Positions 57,446-64,000 of a stretch of DNA of 64,000 bases are shown piece by piece; the first letter of the stretch is position 1, and each line of letters begins with the position of its first letter. Below the pieces are notes generated by a model. It did not search any database, was not told where the DNA came from, and saw only the letters and a list, made by a program, of their open reading frames with translations. Source of the DNA: Mesorhizobium sp. Its GTDB lineage: Bacteria; Pseudomonadota; Alphaproteobacteria; Rhizobiales; Rhizobiaceae. The DNA is taken from positions 24,573-88,572 of the forward strand of contig NZ_SUGA01000027.1 of the NCBI RefSeq assembly GCF_004963255.1, given 5' to 3'. The position numbers were made by a program, and so were the translations under genes.

Positions 57446-58545
57446 CGGGTCGCTCCATTCAGAAGCGCACGCGGAACCAACGCATAGAAATCGGCCGCAT
57501 TGCGGACCACGCCGGCGATCTCGCCGGCGGCGTCGCCCGAGCCGGCGAAAAGGTCGCCGCGCGCGGGCCCGGTGATCGCCGAGCCGGTGTCCTGCGCGAT
57601 CATCAACCGCCGGAACGGTTTCTGGTCGAAGGCGGTAAGCGTCGGCGCGTCGATATAAAAGGGCGTGCCGAATGTGTGCAGCAGCCGGTCGACGGCGACC
57701 GAGCGCCCGGGCGTCAGCGGCACCTTGGCGGCGGCGATCGGCCCAAGCGCGGCATCATCGACCGCGGCTTCGCGGAAGAAGATGTAGGAGCGGTTTTGCC
57801 AGAGGGTCTCGTCGACCCGCTCCGGATGCGCCTTGAACCAGGCGCGGATCGACTGCATCGTCACCTTTTCCAGCGGGATCTCGCCGAGCTCGCTCAGGAT
57901 CTTGCCCGGGCCAGTGAAGCGCTGGCCGGACTTGGCGGCATAGGTGACGCGGATGAGCCTGCCGTCGGTCATCTTCAGCCTAGCTGCGCCCTGCACATGG
58001 ACGAAGAAGGCGTCAACCTTCTCGGCAAGCCAGGCGATTTCGAGATTTTGGCCTAAGAGCGTGCCGCGCTCGATTTCGCCACGGTCGAAATATTCGACGG
58101 GAGCATCATCCGTCCGACGGGCGAAGGCCAGATAAGGATCCATGCCGGCCGGCCGGTTGCTGTCGTCGATGTCGATCAGGTCGGCGGGGCGGGACAGCAA
58201 CGGCACGGTGAACCGTCCCGTCCTGACCGGCGAGGCCTCGACCTCCGGCTCGTAGAAGCCGGTCACGAGATCCGAGCCGTTTTCGGCGCTCACCAGCATC
58301 GGCACGAAATGCCGCTCGAAGAAGGACCGCGCCTCGGACCGATTCGGGGTCGAAACGGCGCGGGCCTCGGCATAGGCCTCGGCAAAGGCGTTGAAATCGA
58401 TGCCGAGCGAGCCGGTGCGGTAAGGTTTTATCGGCGCATGGAAGGCCGAGCGGCGAAAGGCCGCGAAGGCCGCAGCATGGTCGTCCTCGCTCCAGCCGAG
58501 CAGGTCATCAAAAGATTTTTCGCTGAATATGGGAGAGAGCGGCAC
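57442..58545 (-). CDS. mltA: membrane-bound lytic murein transglycosylase A
   Basis: MltA cuts the glycan strands of peptidoglycan, leaving 1,6-anhydro ends. The 367-residue protein has the MltA core (VTGFYEPEVEASPVRTGRFT, RLIRVTYAAKSGQRFTGPGK, YIFFREAAVDDAALGPIAAA) and the C-terminal 3D domain with catalytic Asp (LMIAQDTGSAITGPARGDLF, GSGDAAGEIAG). It has no obvious N-terminal signal or lipobox, which is odd for a periplasmic enzyme; the true start could be different. Coupled to smr. Confidence 0.92.
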   Translation of the reverse strand: MPLSPIFSEKSFDDLLGWSEDDHAAAFAAFRRSAFHAPIKPYRTGSLGIDFNAFAEAYAEARAVSTPNRSEARSFFERHFVPMLVSAENGSDLVTGFYEPEVEASPVRTGRFTVPLLSRPADLIDIDDSNRPAGMDPYLAFARRTDDAPVEYFDRGEIERGTLLGQNLEIAWLAEKVDAFFVHVQGAARLKMTDGRLIRVTYAAKSGQRFTGPGKILSELGEIPLEKVTMQSIRAWFKAHPERVDETLWQNRSYIFFREAAVDDAALGPIAAAKVPLTPGRSVAVDRLLHTFGTPFYIDAPTLTAFDQKPFRRLMIAQDTGSAITGPARGDLFAGSGDAAGEIAGVVRNAADFYALVPRALLNGATR

Positions 58546-58560
58546 GACCGAGCCCCGCCG

Positions 58561-58679
58561 CTTAGAGCCGGATGATTTCAGGTCTGTCCGACCTGAAATC
58601 TGAATCCGCCTCTAATTCAAAGAGATGGAGCATGATGTCATCCGAAAACCGCTCCACACTTTTCGGCATCATGCTCCAG
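58561..58679. repeat. family D long repeat between timA-like and mltA genes
   Basis: GATTTCAGGTC pairs with GACCTGAAATC at its left end. GAGCATGATGTCATCCGAAA and TTTTCGGCATCATGCTCC form the right hairpin, with ACCGCTCCACACTTTTCGG between. The element is a long relative of the copy at 7451. Confidence 0.7.
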
Positions 58680-58680
58680 A

Positions 58681-59388
58681 TCAATCTTCTTCTTCGGTGG
58701 CGACGAGCTTCCAGTTCGGGTCGCGCGAGCGGGTGTCGCGGGCGAAGGTCCAGACATCCTTGACCTCGGCCACCGTCTCCGGGTCGCCGTCGATGACGGC
58801 GCCGGCCTTGTCGCGGGTCGCCGAGATCAGCTCGGAAACGACGCGCAGCGTGATATGCGCTTCCGAGCCCTTCATCTCCGCGGAGACGATGTCAGCCTTG
58901 TCGATGCCGACGAAGGAGGACTGGATTTTTTCCGATTTCGCCTCGCGCTCGCCGATGGCGGCGACGAAGCCGTCATAGACCTCGCGCGACAGGAGATTCT
59001 TCAGTGTCTTACGGTCGCCGTCGGCATAGGCCATGACGATCATCTCATAGGCCATCTTGGCGCCGTCGACGAAGGTTTTCGGTTCGAAGGACGGATCGTT
59101 GTCCTTGATCGTTCGCAGGCCCCTGTTGAGATCAGTGTCCGGCTTGGCGAAGGCGTCGATCGCGGCATAGGTCTCGGCCGAGCTTTCGCCCGGCGCGCGC
59201 TTGCGCGGCAGCGACACGACATTTTCCGGCTTCTGCGCCGCATCGGCCTCGCGCGTGCGGCTCGCCGAATAGGGATCGAAGGGCGGGCGCTCGTTGCCGG
59301 TGCGACGTCCGAGCACGTTGCGCAGCTGGAAAAAGATCACAACCGCCGCAATCAGAAAGAAAATCGTGCCGAAGTCGAAGAAACCCAT
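58681..59388 (-). CDS. Tim44/TimA-type membrane-anchored protein
   Basis: The 235-residue protein starts MGFFDFGTIFFLIAAVVIFF, an N-terminal membrane anchor, followed by a linker (NVLGRRTGNERPPFDPYSAS) and a Tim44-like domain (FEPKTFVDGAKMAYEMIVMA, DRKTLKNLLSREVYDGFVAA, ELISATRDKAGAVIDGDPET). The family is related to mitochondrial Tim44. In Rhizobiales it lies next to secB and fxsA, divergent here, and is thought to take part in envelope protein handling. The ATG at 59388 is used; a TTG 12 bases upstream is in frame. Confidence 0.92.
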   Translation of the reverse strand: MGFFDFGTIFFLIAAVVIFFQLRNVLGRRTGNERPPFDPYSASRTREADAAQKPENVVSLPRKRAPGESSAETYAAIDAFAKPDTDLNRGLRTIKDNDPSFEPKTFVDGAKMAYEMIVMAYADGDRKTLKNLLSREVYDGFVAAIGEREAKSEKIQSSFVGIDKADIVSAEMKGSEAHITLRVVSELISATRDKAGAVIDGDPETVAEVKDVWTFARDTRSRDPNWKLVATEEED

Positions 59389-59593
59389 ATTTTCCGCCAA
59401 CTCGAACCCTGTTCTTGCCGGACCTGCGTGACCCCCTCGGGGACCGCGGTCGCATAGCGTTCAACACCCAAAGCATATAGAACGGCAGGCGCAATCATTC
59501 AAATCAAAGGCAGCCATACCTATCTAAGGGCGCCAAGGCCAGCGGCGATTGTCCGCGAGCGCCCCCAAAAGAAGAAAGCGATCGGTCGAGACT

Positions 59594-60088
59594 TTGCGCA
59601 TTTCCTTCATCCCGCTGTTCCTGCTCCTGCTGCCGCTGCTGGAGATCGCCGGCTTCGTCGTCGTCGGCCGCGAGATCGGCGCCTTGGCGACGGTCGGGCT
59701 GGTCATCCTGTCCAGCGTCGCCGGCAGCCTGCTGCTCAGGCATCAGGGTTTCGGCGTCATGACGCGGGTGCGGGCCGAGATGGATGCCGGGCATGATCCC
59801 AGCCGGCAGCTCGCCCATGGCGCGATGATCGTGCTGGCGGCGATCCTCTTGATCATCCCTGGCTTCATCACCGATATCTTCGCCATTCTCCTGCTGCTGC
59901 CGCCGGTGCGCGACTTCGCCTGGCGCCTGCTCAAGAGCCGCATCGTCATGGCGACCAGCTTCTCGAGCGGCTTTGCGGCGCGCCGGCGCGAGACCGTCAT
60001 CGATCTCGACGACAGCGACTATTCGCGCGACGATTATCCGAACCGGCCGGATCACAATTCACCGTGGCGGCGGCTGAAAAACGATTAG
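59594..60088 (+). CDS. fxsA: FxsA family membrane protein
   Basis: The protein of about 164 residues has three or four membrane segments (FIPLFLLLLPLLEIAGFVVV, LATVGLVILSSVAGSLLLRH, GAMIVLAAILLIIPGFITDI) and then a charged tail with SRDDYPNRPDHNSPWRRLKN. The family includes E. coli FxsA, which affects phage exclusion; the general function is unknown. The start is taken as the TTG at 59594 to fit family length; an earlier TTG at 59549 is possible. It precedes secB, a usual Rhizobiales order. Confidence 0.88.
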   Translation: MRISFIPLFLLLLPLLEIAGFVVVGREIGALATVGLVILSSVAGSLLLRHQGFGVMTRVRAEMDAGHDPSRQLAHGAMIVLAAILLIIPGFITDIFAILLLLPPVRDFAWRLLKSRIVMATSFSSGFAARRRETVIDLDDSDYSRDDYPNRPDHNSPWRRLKND

Positions 60089-60206
60089 TCCCAGGCCCTT
60101 TGCCCGATAAACCGGCAAAACTTGTTTTGTCCGGCGGGCCATGGTAGCGAACCCGCGATTTCAATCCGGTCAGCAATGCTGCCCAGGCAGAAGGACTTAA
60201 AGGCTC

Positions 60207-60707
60207 ATGGCCAGCAATGATGACGCGGCGACCGGCGCCGCCAACGGCAACGGCACCCAGAACCAGCCCTCGCTCAATGTGCTTGCCCAGTATGTGAAGG
60301 ACCTGTCCTTCGAAAGCCCCGGCGCGCCGAACTCGCTGCGCGGCCGCGACAAGGCTCCCGGCATCGCCATCAACGTCAACGTCAATGCCAACCCGCTTTC
60401 GGACAAGCAGTTCGACGTCAACCTGACCTTGAACGCCAAGGCCTCCTTCGACCAGGAAGTGCTGTTCAATGTCGAGCTGGTCTATGGCGGCGTCTTCGCC
60501 ATCTCGGGCTTCCCGCAGGAGCACATGCTGCCGATCCTGTTCATCGAATGCCCGCGGCTGCTGTTCCCCTTCGCCCGCCAGATCATCTCCGACGCCACCC
60601 GCAATGGCGGCTTCCCGCCGCTGATGCTCGACCCGATCGATTTCGCGCAGATGTTCCAGCAACGCATCGCCGAGGACCAGGCCGCGAGCAAGGTCCAGGT
60701 GAGCTGA
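60207..60707 (+). CDS. secB: protein-export chaperone SecB
   Basis: SecB is a tetrameric chaperone that keeps preproteins unfolded and hands them to SecA. The 166-residue protein has a polar N-terminus (MASNDDAATGAANGNGTQNQ), then SLNVLAQYVKDLSFESPGAP, INVNVNANPLSDKQFDVNLT, FNVELVYGGVFAISGFPQEH and LLFPFARQIISDATRNGGFP, the SecB hallmarks. AAGGAC lies before the ATG. A strong intrinsic terminator follows at 60731. Confidence 0.98.
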   Translation: MASNDDAATGAANGNGTQNQPSLNVLAQYVKDLSFESPGAPNSLRGRDKAPGIAINVNVNANPLSDKQFDVNLTLNAKASFDQEVLFNVELVYGGVFAISGFPQEHMLPILFIECPRLLFPFARQIISDATRNGGFPPLMLDPIDFAQMFQQRIAEDQAASKVQVS

Positions 60708-60730
60708 GAAGGCGCCTCATCGAGTTACGA

Positions 60731-60758
60731 AAAGCCCGGCCAAGTGCCGGGCTTTTTT
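60731..60758 (+). terminator. intrinsic terminator after secB
   Basis: AAAGCCCGGC and GCCGGGCTTT form a perfect 10-bp stem around CAAGT, followed directly by TTT. It starts 24 bases after the secB stop. The best terminator in the window. Confidence 0.9.
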
Positions 60759-60766
60759 GTTGGAGA

Positions 60767-60940
60767 TGCTGGCGGGACAGCGCCCCCCTCTGGCCTGCCG
60801 GCCATCTCCCCCACAAGGGGGGAGATCGACGTCACGCCGGCTTTCGCCAATCACGAACGTTGCAGGATGGGCGGCGCGGCGAAGCTGCCAATCTCCCCCC
60901 TTGTGGGGGAGATGCCCGGCAGGGTAGAGGGGGGCGCGAA
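60767..60940. repeat. family B repeat, second copy
   Basis: GCTGGCGGGACAGCGCCCCC at the left, CCGGCCATCTCCCCCACAAG and GGGGGAGATGCCCGGCAGGG as inverted arms, TTTCGCCAATCACGAACGTT in the core. It is colinear with 24527-24704 over nearly its full length. It lies between convergent secB and dnaQ. Confidence 0.8.
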
Positions 60941-60967
60941 CGATCGCTGCCCACGCGACTAGCCTGC

Positions 60968-61672
60968 TCAGCCCACCGCCACCTTCAGCCACAGCGCCTT
61001 TTCGCCAAGCGTCGAAACCAGCCCGGCATGCGCCGCGCGGTCCGCTTCGCTCAGCCGCGGCGGCAGGGCGATGGGCCGCGCGCCGATCGAGATGTCGATA
61101 TCGGCAACCTCGCCGGCGCCGTTCATCTGCACCGACACGGTTTCCAGCACCAGCGCCGCCTGCTTGCCGCCGATGAGCTCGATATAGACCTCGGCCAGCA
61201 GCTCGGAGTCGAGCAACGCGCCGTGCTTGGTGCGGCGCGTGTTGTCGATGCCGTAGCGGCGGCAGAGCGCATCGAGCGAGTTCGGACCCATCGGATGCTT
61301 GCGCCGCGCCAGCGCCAGCGTGTCGATGATGCGGCCGGGATCGATGGCCGGATGGTCGAGCCGGCTGTATTCGAGGTTGAGGAAGCCGAGGTCGAAGGTG
61401 GCGTTGTGCGCGATCAGCTTGGCGCCGTCGGTGAAGGCCAGCCACTCATCGACGATTTCGGCGAAGGTCGGCTTCCCGGCCAGGTCCGCGGCGCTGATGC
61501 CGTGCACGGCCTGCGCCTCGGCGTGGATGGCGCGGCCCTGCGGGTTGATGAATTTGTGGAAGGTGCGGCCGGTCGGGAAACGGTTTACCAATTCGACGCC
61601 GCCGAGCTCGATGATGCGGTCTTCGCGCAAATCGAGGCCGGTGGTTTCCGTATCGAAGATGATCTCACGCAT
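60968..61672 (-). CDS. dnaQ: DNA polymerase III epsilon subunit
   Basis: DnaQ is the 3'-5' proofreading exonuclease of the replicative polymerase. The 234-residue protein has the Exo motifs: IIFDTETTGLDLREDRI (Exo I, Asp and Glu), LIAHNATFDLGFLNLE (Exo II) and HGALLDSELLAEVYIEL (Exo III with His and Asp). The C-terminal part is the alpha-binding segment. It lies downstream of coaE with 177 bases between, mostly a repeat. Confidence 0.97.
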   Translation of the reverse strand: MREIIFDTETTGLDLREDRIIELGGVELVNRFPTGRTFHKFINPQGRAIHAEAQAVHGISAADLAGKPTFAEIVDEWLAFTDGAKLIAHNATFDLGFLNLEYSRLDHPAIDPGRIIDTLALARRKHPMGPNSLDALCRRYGIDNTRRTKHGALLDSELLAEVYIELIGGKQAALVLETVSVQMNGAGEVADIDISIGARPIALPPRLSEADRAAHAGLVSTLGEKALWLKVAVG

Positions 61673-61744
61673 TTCGAATCAATCCGCTCCAAGGAGCAGA
61701 ATCACAAACCAGAACAAAATGGCAATGGGGACTGCTGTCAGCCC

Positions 61745-61850
61745 CGCGCATAACCTCAGAATCGGAAACCGATTTTCAAAACAGGATCATGCGCAAAATC
61801 AAAGTGTTACAGCGTCCTTTGCGCCCTTCGGGCGCGCGGCGCTGTAATGT
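61745..61850. repeat. family D long repeat, reverse orientation
   Basis: ATCGGAAACCGATTTTCAAA, AGGATCATGCGCAAAATCAA, then ACAGCGTCCTTTGCGCCC and GGGCGCGCGGCGCTGT as an inverted pair. The order is the reverse complement of the long form at 7451-7553. It fills the gap between dnaQ and coaE. Confidence 0.65.
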
Positions 61851-62455
61851 CAGGAACCATCCCCGCCGGACTTATCCCCCGTCAATTCGCCGATGACGGC
61901 CTCAACCGCCTTCCGCGCCGCCTCGAAGCCATTTCCGGTGTCGATGATGAAGTCGGCCTGGCGGCGCTTTTCGGCGTCGGGCACCTGCTTGGCGAGGATC
62001 GATAAGAACTTCTCCTCGCTCATGCCCGGCCTGGCGAGCACGCGCTCGCGCTGGATCTCGGGCGACGCGGTGACGACCACGACCTTGTCGACGCGGTCGC
62101 GGCCGCCGGTCTCGAACAAAAGCGGGATGTCGAGCACGGCGAGCGGCGCGCCGGCGGCGCGATGCCTCGCCAGAAACGCATCGGCATCGGCGCGCACCAG
62201 CGGATGAATGATTGACTCGAGCTTCTTCAGCGCGGCGGGATCGCCGAGCACTTGCCGGCCAAGCTTCACGCGGTCGACCACGCCCGCCTCAGTCGTGCCA
62301 GGGAAGGCCTTCTCGACCAAAGGTGCTGCCTTGCCCGCATAGAGGCGATGCACCGTCTCGTCGGAATCATGCATCGGCACGCCGGCCTCGGCGAACATTT
62401 TCGCCGTCGCCGATTTTCCCATGCCGATCGATCCGGTGAGGCCGAGCACGATCAT
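61850..62455 (-). CDS. coaE: dephospho-CoA kinase
   Basis: CoaE does the last step of coenzyme A synthesis. The 201-residue protein starts MIVLGLTGSIGMGKSATAKM, with the P-loop GSIGMGKS, and has FAEAGVPMHDSDETVHRLYA, LESIIHPLVRADADAFLARH and VLDIPLLFETGGRDRVDKVV, all family features. The ATG shares a base with the aroE stop. An upstream open frame is the shadow of aroE. Part of maf-aroE-coaE-dnaQ. Confidence 0.97.
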   Translation of the reverse strand: MIVLGLTGSIGMGKSATAKMFAEAGVPMHDSDETVHRLYAGKAAPLVEKAFPGTTEAGVVDRVKLGRQVLGDPAALKKLESIIHPLVRADADAFLARHRAAGAPLAVLDIPLLFETGGRDRVDKVVVVTASPEIQRERVLARPGMSEEKFLSILAKQVPDAEKRRQADFIIDTGNGFEAARKAVEAVIGELTGDKSGGDGS

Positions 62456-63285
62456 CAGTGGCCCTCTATGTCGGCGACGATCATACGCCGCAATTCGGGC
62501 GTGACTTCGGGTTTGCGGCCGAACCAGCGCTCGAAGCCGGGCACCGCCTGATGCAGCAGCATGCCGAGCCCGTCGACCGTATTCAGGCCACGCGCCCTGG
62601 CGGCGGCAAGCAAGGGCGTCTCCAGCGGCACATAGACGATGTCGGTGACGATAGCGTGGTCCGGCAAGCCGGCCGGATCGGCGGAGAGCGTCGCATCGCC
62701 ATGCATGCCGAGCGCCGTGGTGTTGATCAGCAGACCGGCATCGGCAAGCAGCTCGCCGACCGCCCCATGCGCCGAGACGCCAGGGCCAAAATGGCGGCTG
62801 AGTTCCTCGGCTCTCGCCAGCGTCCGATTGACGATGCGGATGTCCTTGATGCCACGCTCTTTCAGCGCGTGGATGACGGCGCGGGAGGCGCCGCCGGCGC
62901 CCAGCACCACGGCCGGCCCATTGACCGCCCATCCAGGCGCATACTGGTCAAGATTGGCGGCAAAACCGTAGCCGTCGGTGTTGCCGCCCCAGAGAACGCC
63001 GTCCTCGAACCACAGCGTGTTGACGGCGCCGATTTCATCGGCCGCATGGTCGCGGCGGGCGACGCCGGCGAAGGCGGCTTCCTTGTGCGGAATGGTGACA
63101 TTGCCGCCGCGGTAGCCCTCCTCGCCGAGAGATTTCAGAAAATCTGCGAAATCCGTCGGCGCGACGTCGATCGCCTGGTAGCTGCCGTCGATGCCGTATT
63201 TATTGAGCCAATAGCCGTGGATCTTCGGCGAGCGCGAATGGGCGATCGGATGTCCGGTGACAAAGGCTCGTTTCTCAGCCATCAA
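62455..63285 (-). CDS. aroE: shikimate dehydrogenase
   Basis: AroE reduces 3-dehydroshikimate to shikimate with NADPH in aromatic amino-acid synthesis. The 276-residue protein has the shikimate-binding IAHSRSPKIHGYWLNKYG, GGNVTIPHKEAAFAGV with the catalytic Lys, NTDGYGFAANLDQY (Asp), VVLGAGGASRAVIHAL (NADPH) and NTVDGLGMLLHQAVPGFERW. The first 11 bases overlap maf; its stop overlaps coaE. Confidence 0.97.
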   Translation of the reverse strand: MMAEKRAFVTGHPIAHSRSPKIHGYWLNKYGIDGSYQAIDVAPTDFADFLKSLGEEGYRGGNVTIPHKEAAFAGVARRDHAADEIGAVNTLWFEDGVLWGGNTDGYGFAANLDQYAPGWAVNGPAVVLGAGGASRAVIHALKERGIKDIRIVNRTLARAEELSRHFGPGVSAHGAVGELLADAGLLINTTALGMHGDATLSADPAGLPDHAIVTDIVYVPLETPLLAAARARGLNTVDGLGMLLHQAVPGFERWFGRKPEVTPELRRMIVADIEGH

Positions 63286-63874
63286 TGGCTCCCAGCGCGC
63301 GCAGCTCCTTCAGGACCGCCAGCAACGGCAGGCCGACGATGGTGAAATAGTCACCCTCGATCTTCTCGAACAGCTGGATGCCTTCGCCCTCGATCTGATA
63401 GGCGCCGACGCTCCCCAGCGCCTTGGCGCCGACGCGCGCCAGATGCCGGCCGATGAAGGCGGGGTCGAGCTTGCGCATGGTGAGGCTGGCGATGCCGACA
63501 TGGCGCCACAGCACCTCGCCGTCGCGGCAAAGCACGGCGGCGCTGTTCAGCTGATGCGTCTTGCCCGAGAGCGCGAGCAGGTGGCGGCGGGCGCCTTCCA
63601 TATCGGCGGGCTTGTGAAAGATCTCGTCGCCCAGCGACAGCGTCTGGTCACAGCCGAGCACCAGGGAGCCGGGCCTCCGCTCACTGACCTCGGTCGCCTT
63701 GGCCTCGGCCAGGATCGACGCGACATCCTCCGGCGAGACGCTGCTGTCTTTCAGCGGAGCCTCGAGGGCGCGCTCGTCGACATTTGCCGGCACCGCCCCG
63801 ATATCGAGGCCGGCATTGACGAGCATGGTTTTTCGGAACGGGCTGCTGGAGGCAAGGATGATCTTTTCGGGCAT
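63275..63874 (-). CDS. maf: Maf-family nucleotide pyrophosphatase
   Basis: Maf proteins hydrolyse nucleoside triphosphates such as dTTP, UTP or modified forms. The 199-residue protein starts MPEKIILASSSPFRKTMLVN, the SxSPxR motif in a slightly altered form (SSPFRK), and has LVLGCDQTLSLGDEIFHKPA, containing the acidic active site, and ALGSVGAYQIEGEGIQLFEK. Its gene overlaps aroE by 11 bases. The Maf type (YceF- or YhdE-like) is not fixed by sequence. Confidence 0.94.
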   Translation of the reverse strand: MPEKIILASSSPFRKTMLVNAGLDIGAVPANVDERALEAPLKDSSVSPEDVASILAEAKATEVSERRPGSLVLGCDQTLSLGDEIFHKPADMEGARRHLLALSGKTHQLNSAAVLCRDGEVLWRHVGIASLTMRKLDPAFIGRHLARVGAKALGSVGAYQIEGEGIQLFEKIEGDYFTIVGLPLLAVLKELRALGAIDG

Positions 63875-63899
63875 GCTGGTTCATCCAACGGTTGCGATC

Positions 63900-63960
63900 C
63901 GTCCAGCACCCCTCATCCGTCTCGGCGCTATCGCGCCGATCCACTTTCTCCCACAAGGAG
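63900..63960. repeat. family C repeat fragment at the window end
   Basis: CACCCCTCATCCGTCTCGGC, CGCTATCGCGCCGATCCACT and TTTCTCCCACAAGG. The middle matches the left part of 37470-37695. It lies upstream of maf and continues toward the window edge; no gene is visible after 63875. Confidence 0.5.
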
Positions 63961-64000
63961 GGCTTTGCACGGAACTGAGTTGGTGATTCGGTAGGTCCGG

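Noticed and set aside
1..64000. Prophage, genomic island or insertion sequence
   Set aside because: No integrase, transposase, phage or conjugation gene is present; the gene order is mostly core Rhizobiales.

Overview
The window is about 64 kb of GC-rich chromosomal DNA. It reads as an alphaproteobacterium of the Rhizobiales, most likely Mesorhizobium or a close relative. Evidence is the gene complement and order (maf-aroE-coaE-dnaQ facing secB and fxsA; hrcA facing rph-VOC-rdgB-hemW; ku-ligD), the protein sequences, and several families of short interspersed palindromic repeats typical of rhizobial intergenic DNA. There is no transposase, integrase, phage gene, rRNA or CRISPR array. One tRNA gene (Leu, anticodon CAG) is present.

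Layout. 1-6.2 kb: the start of a DUF1223 secreted protein, a NIPSNAP/ABM monooxygenase pair divergent from an ArsR regulator with two candidate operators, the NHEJ pair ku-ligD, and a YciF/DUF892 gene. Both ku and yciF have candidate general-stress (EcfG) promoters. 6.2-11.3 kb: two tiny ORFs, a DCC thiol-disulfide protein, and a TAXI-TRAP transporter operon with a DUF1850 gene, whose permease carries one frameshift. 11.5-18 kb: a YCII/DGPF protein with an ECF42-type sigma factor, cysK, a LysE exporter, a ParDE-type toxin-antitoxin pair and a PQQ-type sugar dehydrogenase. 18-34.2 kb: housekeeping genes hrcA, rph, rdgB, hemW, rsmI, yraN, uppP, queG, mepA, glk, an ABC exporter, dapB and gpmA. 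34.2-37.4 kb: tRNA-Leu with promoter and terminator, a cyclic-nucleotide-domain/thioredoxin-reductase-like fusion with a UBP zinc-finger partner, and two small membrane proteins.

37.7-43.4 kb is an amino-acid block on the minus strand: an Asp/Glu-racemase-type protein, dadA and a GntR regulator with matching candidate operators, then a coupled cystathionine beta-synthase and gamma-lyase/synthase pair. 43.6-52.6 kb is a sulfonate-sulfur island: a FAD/NAD(P)-binding protein with a 26-codon upstream ORF, divergent from tauABC, followed by ssuADCB. The tau and ssu operons share a 27-bp dyad upstream that may be the site of a common regulator, and both solute-binding genes are followed by an intercistronic hairpin. 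No ssuE or tauD is present here.

52.7-64 kb: RlpA-like protein, PHB depolymerase, a BTLCP peptidase, a small secreted protein, an XRE regulator, smr, mltA, a Tim44-like protein, fxsA, secB, dnaQ, coaE, aroE and maf. The last group commonly lies near the origin in Rhizobiales, so oriC may lie not far beyond the right edge (inference).

The window is mainly core genome. The most interesting signals are regulatory: the shared sulfonate operator with its short upstream ORF, the two EcfG promoters, the GntR and ArsR operator pairs, and the dense repeat families. Several very small ORFs would need expression evidence.
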